The notes beneath the pieces are model-generated. The model was not told the origin of the DNA. It saw only the letters and a list, made by a program, of their open reading frames with translations, and ran no database searches. The translations under genes were made by a program, and so were the position numbers. Source: Bacilli bacterium (lineage in GTDB: Bacteria > Bacillota_I > Bacilli_A > RF39 > UBA660). Taken from it: DNA of 31,525 nucleotides. Numbering within the stretch: the first letter of the stretch is position 1; each line of letters begins with the position of its first letter. Location of the stretch: NCBI GenBank assembly GCA_016283075.1, contig JAEEMF010000072.1, positions 1 through 31,525 on the forward strand, read 5' to 3'. Below are positions 8,087-16,420 of this stretch, piece by piece.

Positions 8087-11000
8087 ATGCAAAAGAAATT
8101 AACTATAGAAGAATTTAGAGAGTATAAAGAAAAATTACTTAATATATTAAAAGAAATAGAAGAATGCGACACTATAGAGCAGTACTATGATGAATACTTC
8201 GACATTCAATGTGAACTACTAGATAATGACTTAAGTGATATTCCTTTTAAAGAATGGAAAGGTATAAAAATATTTTCTGATATTGTTTCTGAAGCTGACT
8301 TTTCTAATTCAAAGGCAAATATAGATTTCAACATTGTATCTTTTGAAAGACTATATCATAATAAAGAAAAAGAAAGACTTAATCTATATTTTGAAAATTG
8401 TAATTTAAAAAATATTGATAAATTATATGAAATAGAACCAATATTTTTTGATAACGAAACTATCAAAAAAAATCAAAATATATTTTTATCCGATTCATTT
8501 GTAAAAGGAAATAATCAAGACTTCATAAATGATTATTATAGTAGAGAATTATGGATAAGTGATTTAGCAGAATTAGAAGATGATAAACTAAAAGAAATAC
8601 TTTCTAAGAAAAGCATAATAGATCATTTAGATTATTCTACATATAAAGATGAACTCCCTTTTTTCAAAATACTTGGTTTAAAAAAAGTAATAAAATACTA
8701 TAAAGAAAATAAAGATGAATTACATGCTGTTGAAAAAGTATCTCGTTATTTAGATATTAATAAATTAGAAAAAGCAATCGGAGATAAATTAAAAAAATGC
8801 AAAACAAGTGAAATAAAAGATATTGTGTTTGACTATGCAAGAGAAGCATTAAAACTAGAAAGAAATAGTACTCTTTCTATAATGCCTGACTTATTTAAGA
8901 AAGAATCCCCTTCTCTATATTTAAAAGATGAAAAACTTCCAGAATATATTAGACAAAGATATTATAATAGATGCCTTAAATATGAAGATATAATAAAGTA
9001 TAGTGATATTTTCTTAAAAGATAATATTGAAAACTTTATTAATTATATAACACCAGAAGCAGGTATATTTCATAATATAAGAATCATGGCTAGAGAAGCA
9101 AATAATAATCTAACAAATATTCTAAAAAAATATCTATTCTTTTTTGAATCATTATATAAAGATAAAACTATGTTAGACTATAAAAGAATTATTGGAAATA
9201 TTTATTGTGATTTATCTAATAACAATTTTAAAAATATAGATGTTGATTTTATTATTAAAAATAGTGTAAAAGAATATTATGAAAAAGTATTTTTAAATAA
9301 TAATAAACATGATATTCCTGACTGGTTATTAAAGTTTGATTTTAAAATAATAAAAACAATAAAAACTGATAAAGAATTACAAAAAATTGATGATAATACA
9401 ATTATTATTGATAATAACCAAAGAGAAGTAATTAAAAGACTTGGTTTAGATAATGTTAAAAGACTAAATAACGAGACAAAAATATTTACTCATAAATTCG
9501 GACAAAACGATTTATTTACATATCTAAATAAATATTTTAAATACTTAGATAACATTGGATTAGATTTTAGTTTAGATAAACCATATAAAAGATTTTATAA
9601 CTATGGAAACGAAATACTTGATTATGATGATTTTGTTGAAGCAATAGCAAGTCATATTGCATTAATGAGAATTAAAGGACGCTTTAAAGAACTCGAAGAT
9701 AAGGATTATTATATTAATAAACTAGAAAAGAAATATAAAGATTGCTTTATAAATAAGAAAGCACCTAAAGAACTTAAACTAGCTTACTATACTGGAAGAT
9801 TATCTAATAATTTAATATTTGAAAATATAGAATGGATTAAGTACCTTAATGATGTAAAAATAATTAAAAAACTATGTACTAAAAAAAGAGTTGATATACG
9901 ATATAAAGAAAATGAATATCATTTAAGAAGATTCATAGAAGTTTTAATAGAAAAATTCGGAAATGAATATACATTTGAATTAATGAAGAAATATGGTTCA
10001 TACTTTGACTGGATAGATGATATTGAATGTAATATTGAAGACTTTGATGATAAAGAATCGCTAAATAAATTAATTAGAAAAACTCTTTACGAAAAAATAT
10101 GTAATTCTACTATTTTTTATGGTGGCCTAAGTAACAATGAAGAAATGGTTAAAGAATATCCTGAAATTTTTATTAATTCAGAATCTAGACATAAAACTGA
10201 CTTTTATTACAAGCAATTATCCTATGGTATGTTAAGATCAGATCCATCATTAAAAAAGGATTTAAAAGGGAAAAGATTAGATGTCGCTTTTGCAAGAAAC
10301 TATGGATATGATAGAGAAATTAGTATAGATAATAATAGCTATATCGTTTATAAAGAAACAGAACTAATTAAACTACTAGGAAATAACAAATTTTTAAATT
10401 TCATTGAAACTTGGGGACAATTAGCAAACGAATCTGTAAAACTACTACTTAAAGAATATATTAACTTAGAGGAATATCCAACAAGAAAAGGTTTTGATAA
10501 ATATTTAAAAAGTTTTTCAAAAAATGAATTAATAAGTAAACTTGAAGAGTTGATAATAAAAGAATGTAGATATGGAAGAATCATATATGATGATAATAAA
10601 GCTCCATCAATACTTAAAGAAAGATGTCCGGAGTTATTTTTAGATAATAATACTGATTGTGAATTAAAAGATGTATTTTATAATCGCTGGCATTGGGGAA
10701 ACATTGATATGTCATTTAAAACAATAAGTGAAAGACCAAGCTGGGCAAAACAACTTCAAAACAAATCAGTTGCAACAGCAATACTAAGAAGAAAATATGA
10801 TAAATTTGATCAGAATTTATATAATTATTATGTTGATTATTTTGATACTTTTGGTTTTAAAAACGGCGTGAAATTAGGAATAAAAAAACCTGATGATACA
10901 ATGTCTCTAATTGAGGATAACAAAACAAAAATAATGAAACAGTGGTACGACAAAACCGGAAAGAAATTTATTCCTGATGGAGTTATCGTTAGTAATATTC

Positions 11001-13216
11001 CTATAAAAGATGCGGATAAATTCTTAAGTAACACATCTAGATGGATTAATATTCAAGAACTAGATAAAGAAGATTGTTATAAAGATACACTAATTAAAAT
11101 GGCATATATATTTGGAGCATTTAAAAAAGATAGTAATGGTTATAATAAACTTATGGATGAGCTTAGTGATATACCTAAAGTTATTAAGGGTAATAATGTA
11201 GAAAAATTAGAAAAATTATCTAATAGGATAGATTTTCTTGGAGAATATAATAAAACAGTTATTAAAGATTCGCTATTAAACGAAGGATTCCCACTTAATA
11301 AAGATGAATCACTTTTATACCAAATTTATAAAAAGAGCTATAAATTACTATTAAATAAAAATGAATATCCTAAATCAATAGAAGCACTAAAGGATTTATT
11401 TAATCATTATATAACAAATACCAAGTGGATAAATTTATCGGAAAAAAATAAAGATTTATTATTAAGTATTCCTAAAAAGATTAGCGGAGATAATTGCCAA
11501 GTAATGAAAGCTATAGAAGATGATCAATATTTTGGTATAAATTGTGCTGAAAAAGATAAATTAATAGAAACTCTTATAAATGAAGGGTTCCCTATTGATA
11601 AAGATAAAACTATTTTTGAACAGTTATATGAAAAATCATATACATCTGCAATAAATAGACAATCTTATCCAAAAACAGTAAGTATTATAAGAAGAACAAT
11701 GAAAAAAGATATGCCTAAAGTAATACTTACTTTGCCAAGAGCCGAAAATCTATTTGAATTTTTCACAATGAAATACGACCCATATTTCACAAAATTTCTA
11801 TTTGATAATTTTGAAGAAATAAAAGAAAATGATTCATGGAATAATTATGATGAATATGCAGAAAAACTTGGTAATATCCAGTCTCAATTTCAAGAAATAA
11901 AAGTATCAAATTCTAATAGAAAATTAACTCTAGCACTAGCTGAAAGCTATGTTGAAAAAAATAAATATAATAATGTTAATACAGGTAATGAGGAACTATC
12001 AAAATTAGCTTCCATAATTGACTACAATCAAGAAGATTTTGAAGTATTACAAGATATATATAACTATGGTAAATTAAGAACATTTAGTAGTATTCCAAAA
12101 ATTGAAGGAACAATGAATAAAAGAAAAACAACTTATAAATATGAAATAATAGGATTAAATGATCCTATGGCTCTTGCTATAGGAGAATTATCTGATTGTT
12201 GTCAAAGATTAAATGATGCTGCAGAACTAGATGCTGAACACTCAATGATTGACCCTAATGGTCGTATCTTTATTGTAAGAGATGATATGAATAATATCGT
12301 AGCTCAAAGCTGGGTATGGCGTAATAAAGATGTACTATGTTTTGATAATATTGAAATACCTCATAAAGCATCCGATAGATTTGAAGAATTATATCCAGAG
12401 TATGATAGCGAAGAAGCTTTAGCAATGGATATATTTAAAGTATATCAAAAAGCAGCAAAAGAAATACTTGAAGAAGATAATAAAAACTATAAAAAACTTT
12501 TAGATAATGGTAAAATAACAAAAGAACAGTATGAAGGTTTAAGACTAGGAGTAGTAACAGTAGGATTAGGTTATAATGAAATAGCATCAACTATAAGAAA
12601 TAATGCAATTACTCAGGAAGATACCATAAAACCACTTAAAAGTGATTTACCTATTGAGTTAAATCATAATATATGGCTTGATTCAAAAGAACAGTTCTCT
12701 CTTGCTAAAAGACATGATAGAACTTCTTATGAGGGTGATACTCTTCCAATATATCCAGAAGAATTTAAAGTATTAAATGATAAAACTATGAATGAAGTAT
12801 CCCTACTAACTCTTAAGAAGTTAGAACTTGAAACTAAAGGTTATGATTCAGATGAAATTACATCAGTAAATAAAAAAACTAAAATAGTTACTGAACTAGC
12901 TAATAACTATGAAATAAATCCATCTAAAACTAAAGTAATAATGAATCCTAACTTTGGTATTATTTATGAAGAAAATGATGATAAAATAGTTATAGCTGAT
13001 TTAGTATATAATTTAGATGTAAACTTAAATGGATATGAAACCAATATAGAAGATAAAGTTTTAATGCAAATATGTCTTGCATTAAAACAAATAAAAAATA
13101 ATAAAAAGTTTAATACTGATATGTTAAATGATTATCAAAAAGATATGTTTAATAAAGCATTAAAAATGGATAAAAAAATCGATATAGAAAGAGGTTTATC
13201 TTATGTTAAACAATAA
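8087..13216 (+). CDS. Giant paralogue C, 1709-aa repeat protein with conserved C-terminal domain
   Basis: The ATG follows AAAGGAGG with a 5-nt gap. It aligns end to end with the gene at 2521. Shared points include LSDIPF...W.G at the N-terminus, ADFSNSKANIDF, and the IVFDYAREAL block. The helical ~140-residue repeats are present too. The C-terminal core has D1370-C-C-Q1373, V1405-A-Q-S-W-V-W, D1420-N-I-E-I-P and GVVTVGLGYNE. It is about 125 residues longer than paralogue B, largely because a segment is duplicated: NEGFP.(N/D)KD units start at residues 1061 and 1161. It is more diverged than A and B are from each other, except for one stretch of identical DNA in the core. No signal peptide or membrane helix is visible. 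It overlaps the next gene by 14 nt and so probably heads a four-gene operon (8087-15184). Function unknown. Confidence 0.93.
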   Translation: MQKKLTIEEFREYKEKLLNILKEIEECDTIEQYYDEYFDIQCELLDNDLSDIPFKEWKGIKIFSDIVSEADFSNSKANIDFNIVSFERLYHNKEKERLNLYFENCNLKNIDKLYEIEPIFFDNETIKKNQNIFLSDSFVKGNNQDFINDYYSRELWISDLAELEDDKLKEILSKKSIIDHLDYSTYKDELPFFKILGLKKVIKYYKENKDELHAVEKVSRYLDINKLEKAIGDKLKKCKTSEIKDIVFDYAREALKLERNSTLSIMPDLFKKESPSLYLKDEKLPEYIRQRYYNRCLKYEDIIKYSDIFLKDNIENFINYITPEAGIFHNIRIMAREANNNLTNILKKYLFFFESLYKDKTMLDYKRIIGNIYCDLSNNNFKNIDVDFIIKNSVKEYYEKVFLNNNKHDIPDWLLKFDFKIIKTIKTDKELQKIDDNTIIIDNNQREVIKRLGLDNVKRLNNETKIFTHKFGQNDLFTYLNKYFKYLDNIGLDFSLDKPYKRFYNYGNEILDYDDFVEAIASHIALMRIKGRFKELEDKDYYINKLEKKYKDCFINKKAPKELKLAYYTGRLSNNLIFENIEWIKYLNDVKIIKKLCTKKRVDIRYKENEYHLRRFIEVLIEKFGNEYTFELMKKYGSYFDWIDDIECNIEDFDDKESLNKLIRKTLYEKICNSTIFYGGLSNNEEMVKEYPEIFINSESRHKTDFYYKQLSYGMLRSDPSLKKDLKGKRLDVAFARNYGYDREISIDNNSYIVYKETELIKLLGNNKFLNFIETWGQLANESVKLLLKEYINLEEYPTRKGFDKYLKSFSKNELISKLEELIIKECRYGRIIYDDNKAPSILKERCPELFLDNNTDCELKDVFYNRWHWGNIDMSFKTISERPSWAKQLQNKSVATAILRRKYDKFDQNLYNYYVDYFDTFGFKNGVKLGIKKPDDTMSLIEDNKTKIMKQWYDKTGKKFIPDGVIVSNIPIKDADKFLSNTSRWINIQELDKEDCYKDTLIKMAYIFGAFKKDSNGYNKLMDELSDIPKVIKGNNVEKLEKLSNRIDFLGEYNKTVIKDSLLNEGFPLNKDESLLYQIYKKSYKLLLNKNEYPKSIEALKDLFNHYITNTKWINLSEKNKDLLLSIPKKISGDNCQVMKAIEDDQYFGINCAEKDKLIETLINEGFPIDKDKTIFEQLYEKSYTSAINRQSYPKTVSIIRRTMKKDMPKVILTLPRAENLFEFFTMKYDPYFTKFLFDNFEEIKENDSWNNYDEYAEKLGNIQSQFQEIKVSNSNRKLTLALAESYVEKNKYNNVNTGNEELSKLASIIDYNQEDFEVLQDIYNYGKLRTFSSIPKIEGTMNKRKTTYKYEIIGLNDPMALAIGELSDCCQRLNDAAELDAEHSMIDPNGRIFIVRDDMNNIVAQSWVWRNKDVLCFDNIEIPHKASDRFEELYPEYDSEEALAMDIFKVYQKAAKEILEEDNKNYKKLLDNGKITKEQYEGLRLGVVTVGLGYNEIASTIRNNAITQEDTIKPLKSDLPIELNHNIWLDSKEQFSLAKRHDRTSYEGDTLPIYPEEFKVLNDKTMNEVSLLTLKKLELETKGYDSDEITSVNKKTKIVTELANNYEINPSKTKVIMNPNFGIIYEENDDKIVIADLVYNLDVNLNGYETNIEDKVLMQICLALKQIKNNKKFNTDMLNDYQKDMFNKALKMDKKIDIERGLSYVKQ
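11267..11710 (+). repeat. Internal tandem duplication within paralogue C
   Basis: Two copies of a segment, starting at 11267 and 11567 (exactly 100 codons apart), encode NEGFPLNKDESLLYQIYKKSY and NEGFPIDKDKTIFEQLYEK respectively. Each is followed by a YPK.(I/V) stretch. Paralogues A and B have one copy (EGLKINK..., EGIPFDK...). Confidence 0.7.
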
Positions 13217-13688
13217 TATAAATGAAATAATAAATAATTCTTTAAATATAGATAAATCTCGTCTACTATCTATTAAAGAAGAATTAATTACTAGTATTAA
13301 AGAAGCTATTATGATAAATAAAGATGCTTTTGATTTAGCTAGTAGAATTGATATTAAAAATAATAACGGTAATAAATTAGACTTTGCTATTATAGAAGAT
13401 TTATTTAATGATAAAACTATCCCTACTAATAATGACGCTATCATTATTAATGATGGTAATACTTATCATATAATTAAATTAATTATTCAAAATATATTAA
13501 AAGGTAATACAGTTATATTTGTAAATAAAGGTTATATGTATGGAGTAAATACCCTACTAATTCAAATAGTACAAACAGTACTAGAAATAAATAATATAAA
13601 TAAAAACTTAATACAAATATATATTACAGATGATATTAATAATATTCCAAATAATAATTTTGAAATTATTAATTATCTTATGAATTAA
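13203..13688 (+). CDS. Hypothetical protein resembling the N-terminal half of ProA/aldehyde dehydrogenase
   Basis: The ATG at 13203 lies inside the end of the giant gene (14-nt overlap) behind AGAGG 8 nt upstream, indicating translational coupling. The 161-residue protein has an N-terminal helical region (SIKEELITSIKEAIMINKDA) and a Rossmann-like segment (ILKGNTVIFVNKG ... LLIQIVQTVLE ... LIQIYITDD). These follow the order and spacing of glutamate-5-semialdehyde dehydrogenase ('LKTGNAVILRGG ... ALV.AIQEALE ... VQLV.DTD'). A full enzyme has ~410 residues and a catalytic Cys in its second half, which is absent here. It is Asn- and Ile-rich. It could be a degenerate enzyme or a repurposed nucleotide-binding-like fold. 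The CDS is well supported; the fold resemblance is weak inference. Confidence 0.78.
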   Translation: MLNNNINEIINNSLNIDKSRLLSIKEELITSIKEAIMINKDAFDLASRIDIKNNNGNKLDFAIIEDLFNDKTIPTNNDAIIINDGNTYHIIKLIIQNILKGNTVIFVNKGYMYGVNTLLIQIVQTVLEINNINKNLIQIYITDDINNIPNNNFEIINYLMN

Positions 13689-13704
13689 ACCTAAGGAGGT
13701 TCCT

Positions 13705-14505
13705 ATGGAAAAATACGAACAAATAGAAAAAGAATATAGAAAAGTAAGAAATGAATTAAATGCCCGTCCTATTAAAGATAGAGAAATAATGTGGTGGAAA
13801 ATTAAAAAGAACCCAGAAATACTAAACTGGGCTTCTGATATAAAAGAAAACGGAGCAGTAAATGCACCTGAAATATGTGACTCTATACTAGCTTATTACA
13901 AAAAAGATAAAGAAATATCTAAAGAAATATATGAAAAACTAGTAAGAGAAGTTTATTCAAAAGAACAAGTCGCAAGAACTAAACTTCATAGTAATAATAC
14001 TTTCTTATTAAGAGCACTATCTAATACTGAAACAGTACTAAGTGAAGATGAGAAAAGATTTATTGAAAATGAATTAAATACTACTTATCATAATAGAGAT
14101 GAGTTTGATTTAAGATTTGGTATTCTAAGTAATCCTAACTGGACAGATGAAGAGAAAGAAAACTTAATTAAAAAATTATATAAAGATGAAAAAGCATTTG
14201 AAACTCAGTTAATGTCTTGGTTAAATATGATTGTATATCATAAAATTAACTTCCGTAAAGGAAATTACACTAATCAAGTATCATGGGCTTATCAAGGAAT
14301 GACAAATTTTAAAAAAACACCGAAGTTAAGTGAAAACGATGTACTAAGAGGTAATACAAGTGATATAGCTAATATTTATAAAAATGAAAAGGATAGAAAC
14401 ACAATATTAGAACTAGTTGATTTCTATAGAAAAATGCTATATTTCTATAAAACTCTATTCCTAAATAAAGAAAATCCAAAGGTAAATATTAAAGGAGATA
14501 AATAA
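13705..14505 (+). CDS. Hypothetical protein, 266 aa, in operon with giant paralogue C
   Basis: A strong AAGGAGG sits 5-6 nt before the ATG, 16 nt after the previous stop. The protein is highly charged and predicted helical (KYEQIEKEYRKVRNEL, MWWKIKKNPEIL, repeated EEKE/KLYKDEKAF stretches). It has a Trp/Tyr-containing central section (SWLNMIVYHK, VSWAYQGMTNF) and a C-terminal aromatic helix (DFYRKMLYFYKTLF). No signal peptide, membrane helix or catalytic signature is visible. I do not recognise the family. The one-nt gap to the next gene indicates co-translation with it. Confidence 0.85.
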   Translation: MEKYEQIEKEYRKVRNELNARPIKDREIMWWKIKKNPEILNWASDIKENGAVNAPEICDSILAYYKKDKEISKEIYEKLVREVYSKEQVARTKLHSNNTFLLRALSNTETVLSEDEKRFIENELNTTYHNRDEFDLRFGILSNPNWTDEEKENLIKKLYKDEKAFETQLMSWLNMIVYHKINFRKGNYTNQVSWAYQGMTNFKKTPKLSENDVLRGNTSDIANIYKNEKDRNTILELVDFYRKMLYFYKTLFLNKENPKVNIKGDK

Positions 14506-14506
14506 T

Positions 14507-15184
14507 ATGAAGTGTATACAAAAAGAAGATAATATTGAAAGAGAATATAACGTAACTTACGATGAAGAAAAATTAAAAGACTTAATAGATAGAATTATTA
14601 AAACAGCAAGTTATACTAAAGAAGGTACCTTTTGTATAGATGATGGAGAAATAATAAATTATAAATTCCATTATTATGAATATGAAGGTGGAAAATTTAC
14701 AGGATTCCAACCTACTCTAACTAATGGTGATCCACTATTTAAAAAAACAGTTAGTATTATGTCAGGAAAAAATGAAGACGAATTAGAAGTTCATGGTACA
14801 AAAGTTGTTGAACCAGTTTTATCACAATTATTAAATGAAATATTACATGAAGAAGCTGAAGAAGGAGTATTTGTAGACTTTATAGAATACGAAAAAATAT
14901 ATAAAGAAACAACTCCTATAGATGAACAAATATCTGATCTTAATGAACTAATAGACGCAACAAGTAATACCAATACTACAGTAAAAATTGAATTACTTAA
15001 AGAATTAGGTGATCTTCTAGAACGAAAAATAAAAAATCATTTATTTAATACTGAACTATTAAAAGCATACTATGAAGAAGCAAAATCTATATTTGAATTT
15101 GAACTAGTAAGAGAAACTAAAACTACAAGTGGTGTTAAAACTTTCTACAAAGATATCTTTGATAATAAAAGACAATCTAAATAG
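14507..15184 (+). CDS. Hypothetical protein, 225 aa, last gene of the giant-paralogue operon
   Basis: The ATG is 1 nt after the previous stop, with AAAGGAG overlapping the end of the upstream gene. The N-terminal half looks alpha/beta (TFCIDDGEIINYKFHYYEYE, GFQPTLTNGDPLF). The C-terminal half is acidic and helical (LLNEILHEEAEEGVF, LNELIDATSNTNTTV, LLKELGDLLERK). No recognised motif, signal peptide or membrane helix. It ends in TAG inside a terminator hairpin that closes the run of same-strand genes from 8087. Function unknown. Confidence 0.85.
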   Translation: MKCIQKEDNIEREYNVTYDEEKLKDLIDRIIKTASYTKEGTFCIDDGEIINYKFHYYEYEGGKFTGFQPTLTNGDPLFKKTVSIMSGKNEDELEVHGTKVVEPVLSQLLNEILHEEAEEGVFVDFIEYEKIYKETTPIDEQISDLNELIDATSNTNTTVKIELLKELGDLLERKIKNHLFNTELLKAYYEEAKSIFEFELVRETKTTSGVKTFYKDIFDNKRQSK

Positions 15185-15197
15185 ATTGTCTTTTTTC
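15167..15197 (+). terminator. Terminator ending the 8087-15184 gene group
   Basis: A 12-bp stem (AAAAGACAATCT / AGATTGTCTTTT, loop AAAT) with a T run overlaps the TAG stop codon. Confidence 0.85.
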
Positions 15198-15209
15198 TTG
15201 CCAAATATA

Positions 15210-15218
15210 TGATATAAT
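15210..15218 (+). promoter_or_regulatory. Extended -10 promoter of the membrane protein gene
   Basis: TGATATAAT lies 26 nt before the ATG at 15244. The predicted transcript start is near 15225, so the ATG at 15235 would leave almost no leader. This favours the start at 15244. Confidence 0.6.
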
Positions 15219-15243
15219 TGTTTTAGGATAAAGGATGATATAT

Positions 15244-16113
15244 ATGAAAGAACCTAAAAAAATAAAACTTATATTTTTAATAACATCATTTGTTTTAATG
15301 ATGTTATCGACACTTGGTAATTTAATAGATGTTACTAGTTTTGAAGAAACAAACGTTACATATCTAGCAACTTTTCAGTTCTATATATTTACAATAATTG
15401 TTTCAATACTTTTACTAATAATAACAAAGAAAAAACCTAATACATTTATTATAATGGGATTATTAACATTTATACCTTCATTTACATTTATATACTTATA
15501 TATGGATAGTAATGCTAGATATAATCCTCATTTTACGGTATATTTCTATCCTTATATATTTTCATTTATATTTCTTTTAGCATCATTATTTATAAATGAA
15601 AAAAAGGAAAAGAATCCAGCACTAAAGAATGATTACTTAAAGGATGCTAATATAAGTAAAGAAAATATGTTATTTGGTACACTTTTACTTGGAGTAAAGG
15701 GAGTACCTATTAATACTGAAGTATTACTTATAAATGATATAAATAATAATTCTTTAAATTTAGTATATTATTATGATTATGATAATCAAATTATTAATAT
15801 ACCTAAAGATACTATTACAAATATTACGTATAATGAAAATATTAGAACTTCTACAAATGGATCTGGATTTATTAGTAATGATATGAAAGCTAGTTTAGTT
15901 ACAGCTTTTATAGTTGGTAGTAACCCTACTCTAGTTGGTGCTAAAGGAGCAATATTTGATGCAGTAAAAGAAGATGCTGATGACTATATAGATCAGTCAT
16001 TCAAAGTTTATTATGATGTATCTATAGAAACTATTAATAATGAAGAATCTAAAAAATATGTAATAAGTACAAATAATAACCCCGAAACATTTATTAAAGA
16101 AATAAAAAAATAA
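15244..16113 (+). CDS. Four-helix membrane protein with C-terminal cytosolic domain
   Basis: The start at 15244 (MKEPKK) is chosen because AAAGG lies 9-10 nt upstream; the in-frame ATG at 15235 directly abuts that ribosome binding site. Four hydrophobic segments occupy roughly the first 118 residues (IKLIFLITSFVLMMLS, FYIFTIIVSILLLIITKK, FIIMGLLTFIPSFTFIYLY, YIFSFIFLLASLFI). They are followed by about 170 soluble residues containing a Gly/Ala-rich stretch (NGSGFISNDMKASLVTAF ... VGAKGAIFDAVKED) and mainly strand-forming sequence. I do not recognise the family. It has its own promoter and terminator, so it is transcriptionally separate from the upstream operon. Confidence 0.85.
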   Translation: MKEPKKIKLIFLITSFVLMMLSTLGNLIDVTSFEETNVTYLATFQFYIFTIIVSILLLIITKKKPNTFIIMGLLTFIPSFTFIYLYMDSNARYNPHFTVYFYPYIFSFIFLLASLFINEKKEKNPALKNDYLKDANISKENMLFGTLLLGVKGVPINTEVLLINDINNNSLNLVYYYDYDNQIINIPKDTITNITYNENIRTSTNGSGFISNDMKASLVTAFIVGSNPTLVGAKGAIFDAVKEDADDYIDQSFKVYYDVSIETINNEESKKYVISTNNNPETFIKEIKK

Positions 16114-16140
16114 AACCTCGTTAAGAACGAGGTTTTATTT
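16112..16140 (+). terminator. Rho-independent terminator after the membrane protein gene
   Basis: A perfect 11-bp stem (AAAACCTCGTT / AACGAGGTTTT, loop AAG) is followed by ATTTTT. It begins inside the stop codon and closes the + strand half of the window. Confidence 0.9.
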
Positions 16141-16158
16141 TTCAATATTAAAAAACAA

Positions 16159-16180
16159 GGCAGTTCGATTACTTGCTCCA
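16159..16180 (+). repeat. Inverted partial copy of the tRNA-Gly 3' end
   Basis: GGCAGTTCGATT joined to ACTTGCTCCA matches the last 28 nt of tRNA-Gly (which is on the opposite strand, 16219-16246) except that the six bases CTGCTC are missing. It lies about 40 nt beyond the tRNA 3' end, inverted, and flanks the tRNA terminator. It is too short to be a functional tRNA. It may be a recombination or integration scar. Confidence 0.75.
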
Positions 16181-16181
16181 T

Positions 16182-16209
16182 AAAAAAACTAGGTATTATT
16201 ACCTAGTTT
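16182..16209 (-). terminator. Terminator of the tRNA-Cys/tRNA-Gly unit
   Basis: A perfect 10-bp stem (AAACTAGGTA / TACCTAGTTT, loop 16196-16199) is followed on the minus strand by a run of T, about 10 nt after the tRNA-Gly CCA end. Confidence 0.9.
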
Positions 16210-16218
16210 GTTTGCATA

Positions 16219-16293
16219 TGGAGCAAGTGAGCAGAATCGAACTGCCGTCTCAGCCTTGGCAAGGCCGCATACTAACCGCTGTACTACACCTGC
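16219..16293 (-). tRNA. tRNA-Gly (anticodon GCC)
   Basis: This is a full cloverleaf on the minus strand. The acceptor stem GCAGGTG pairs with CACTTGC (one G-U), the anticodon loop is TTGCCAA with GCC as anticodon, the T loop is TTCGATT, and the CCA end is encoded. It lies 3 nt after tRNA-Cys and is transcribed with it. Its 3' end is duplicated in inverted orientation at 16159-16180. Confidence 0.95.
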
Positions 16294-16296
16294 ATG

Positions 16297-16370
16297 TGGA
16301 GGGCCTAGTCGGATTTGAACCAACGATCAGGGAGTTGCAGTCCCATGCCTTACCACTTGGCTATAGACCC
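16297..16370 (-). tRNA. tRNA-Cys (anticodon GCA)
   Basis: This is a full cloverleaf on the minus strand. The acceptor stem GGGTCTA pairs with TAGGCCC, the anticodon loop is CTGCAAC with GCA as anticodon, the T loop is TTCAAAT, and TCCA is encoded at the end. It is the first tRNA of the pair. Confidence 0.95.
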
Positions 16371-16383
16371 ATCGCATAAGTAG

Positions 16384-16412
16384 ATTATAGCAAAAATAAC
16401 CTTATTATGCAA
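16384..16412 (-). promoter_or_regulatory. Promoter of the tRNA-Cys/tRNA-Gly unit
   Basis: On the minus strand TTGCAT and TATAAT are separated by 17 nt, and the predicted transcript start is about 6 nt before tRNA-Cys. It starts 9 nt after the stop of the upstream sulfatase gene. No hairpin separates the two, so sulfatase transcripts may also read into the tRNAs. Confidence 0.8.
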
Positions 16413-16420
16413 TGGTTTTT

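Noticed and set aside
1..16113. CRISPR array or insertion sequence in the accessory half
   Set aside because: No regularly spaced direct repeats, no transposase or integrase frame and no terminal inverted repeats were found. The long repeats are coding paralogy.
16173..16379. Open frame of 68 codons on the + strand
   Set aside because: It is the antisense of tRNA-Gly and tRNA-Cys plus their terminator; no ribosome binding site.
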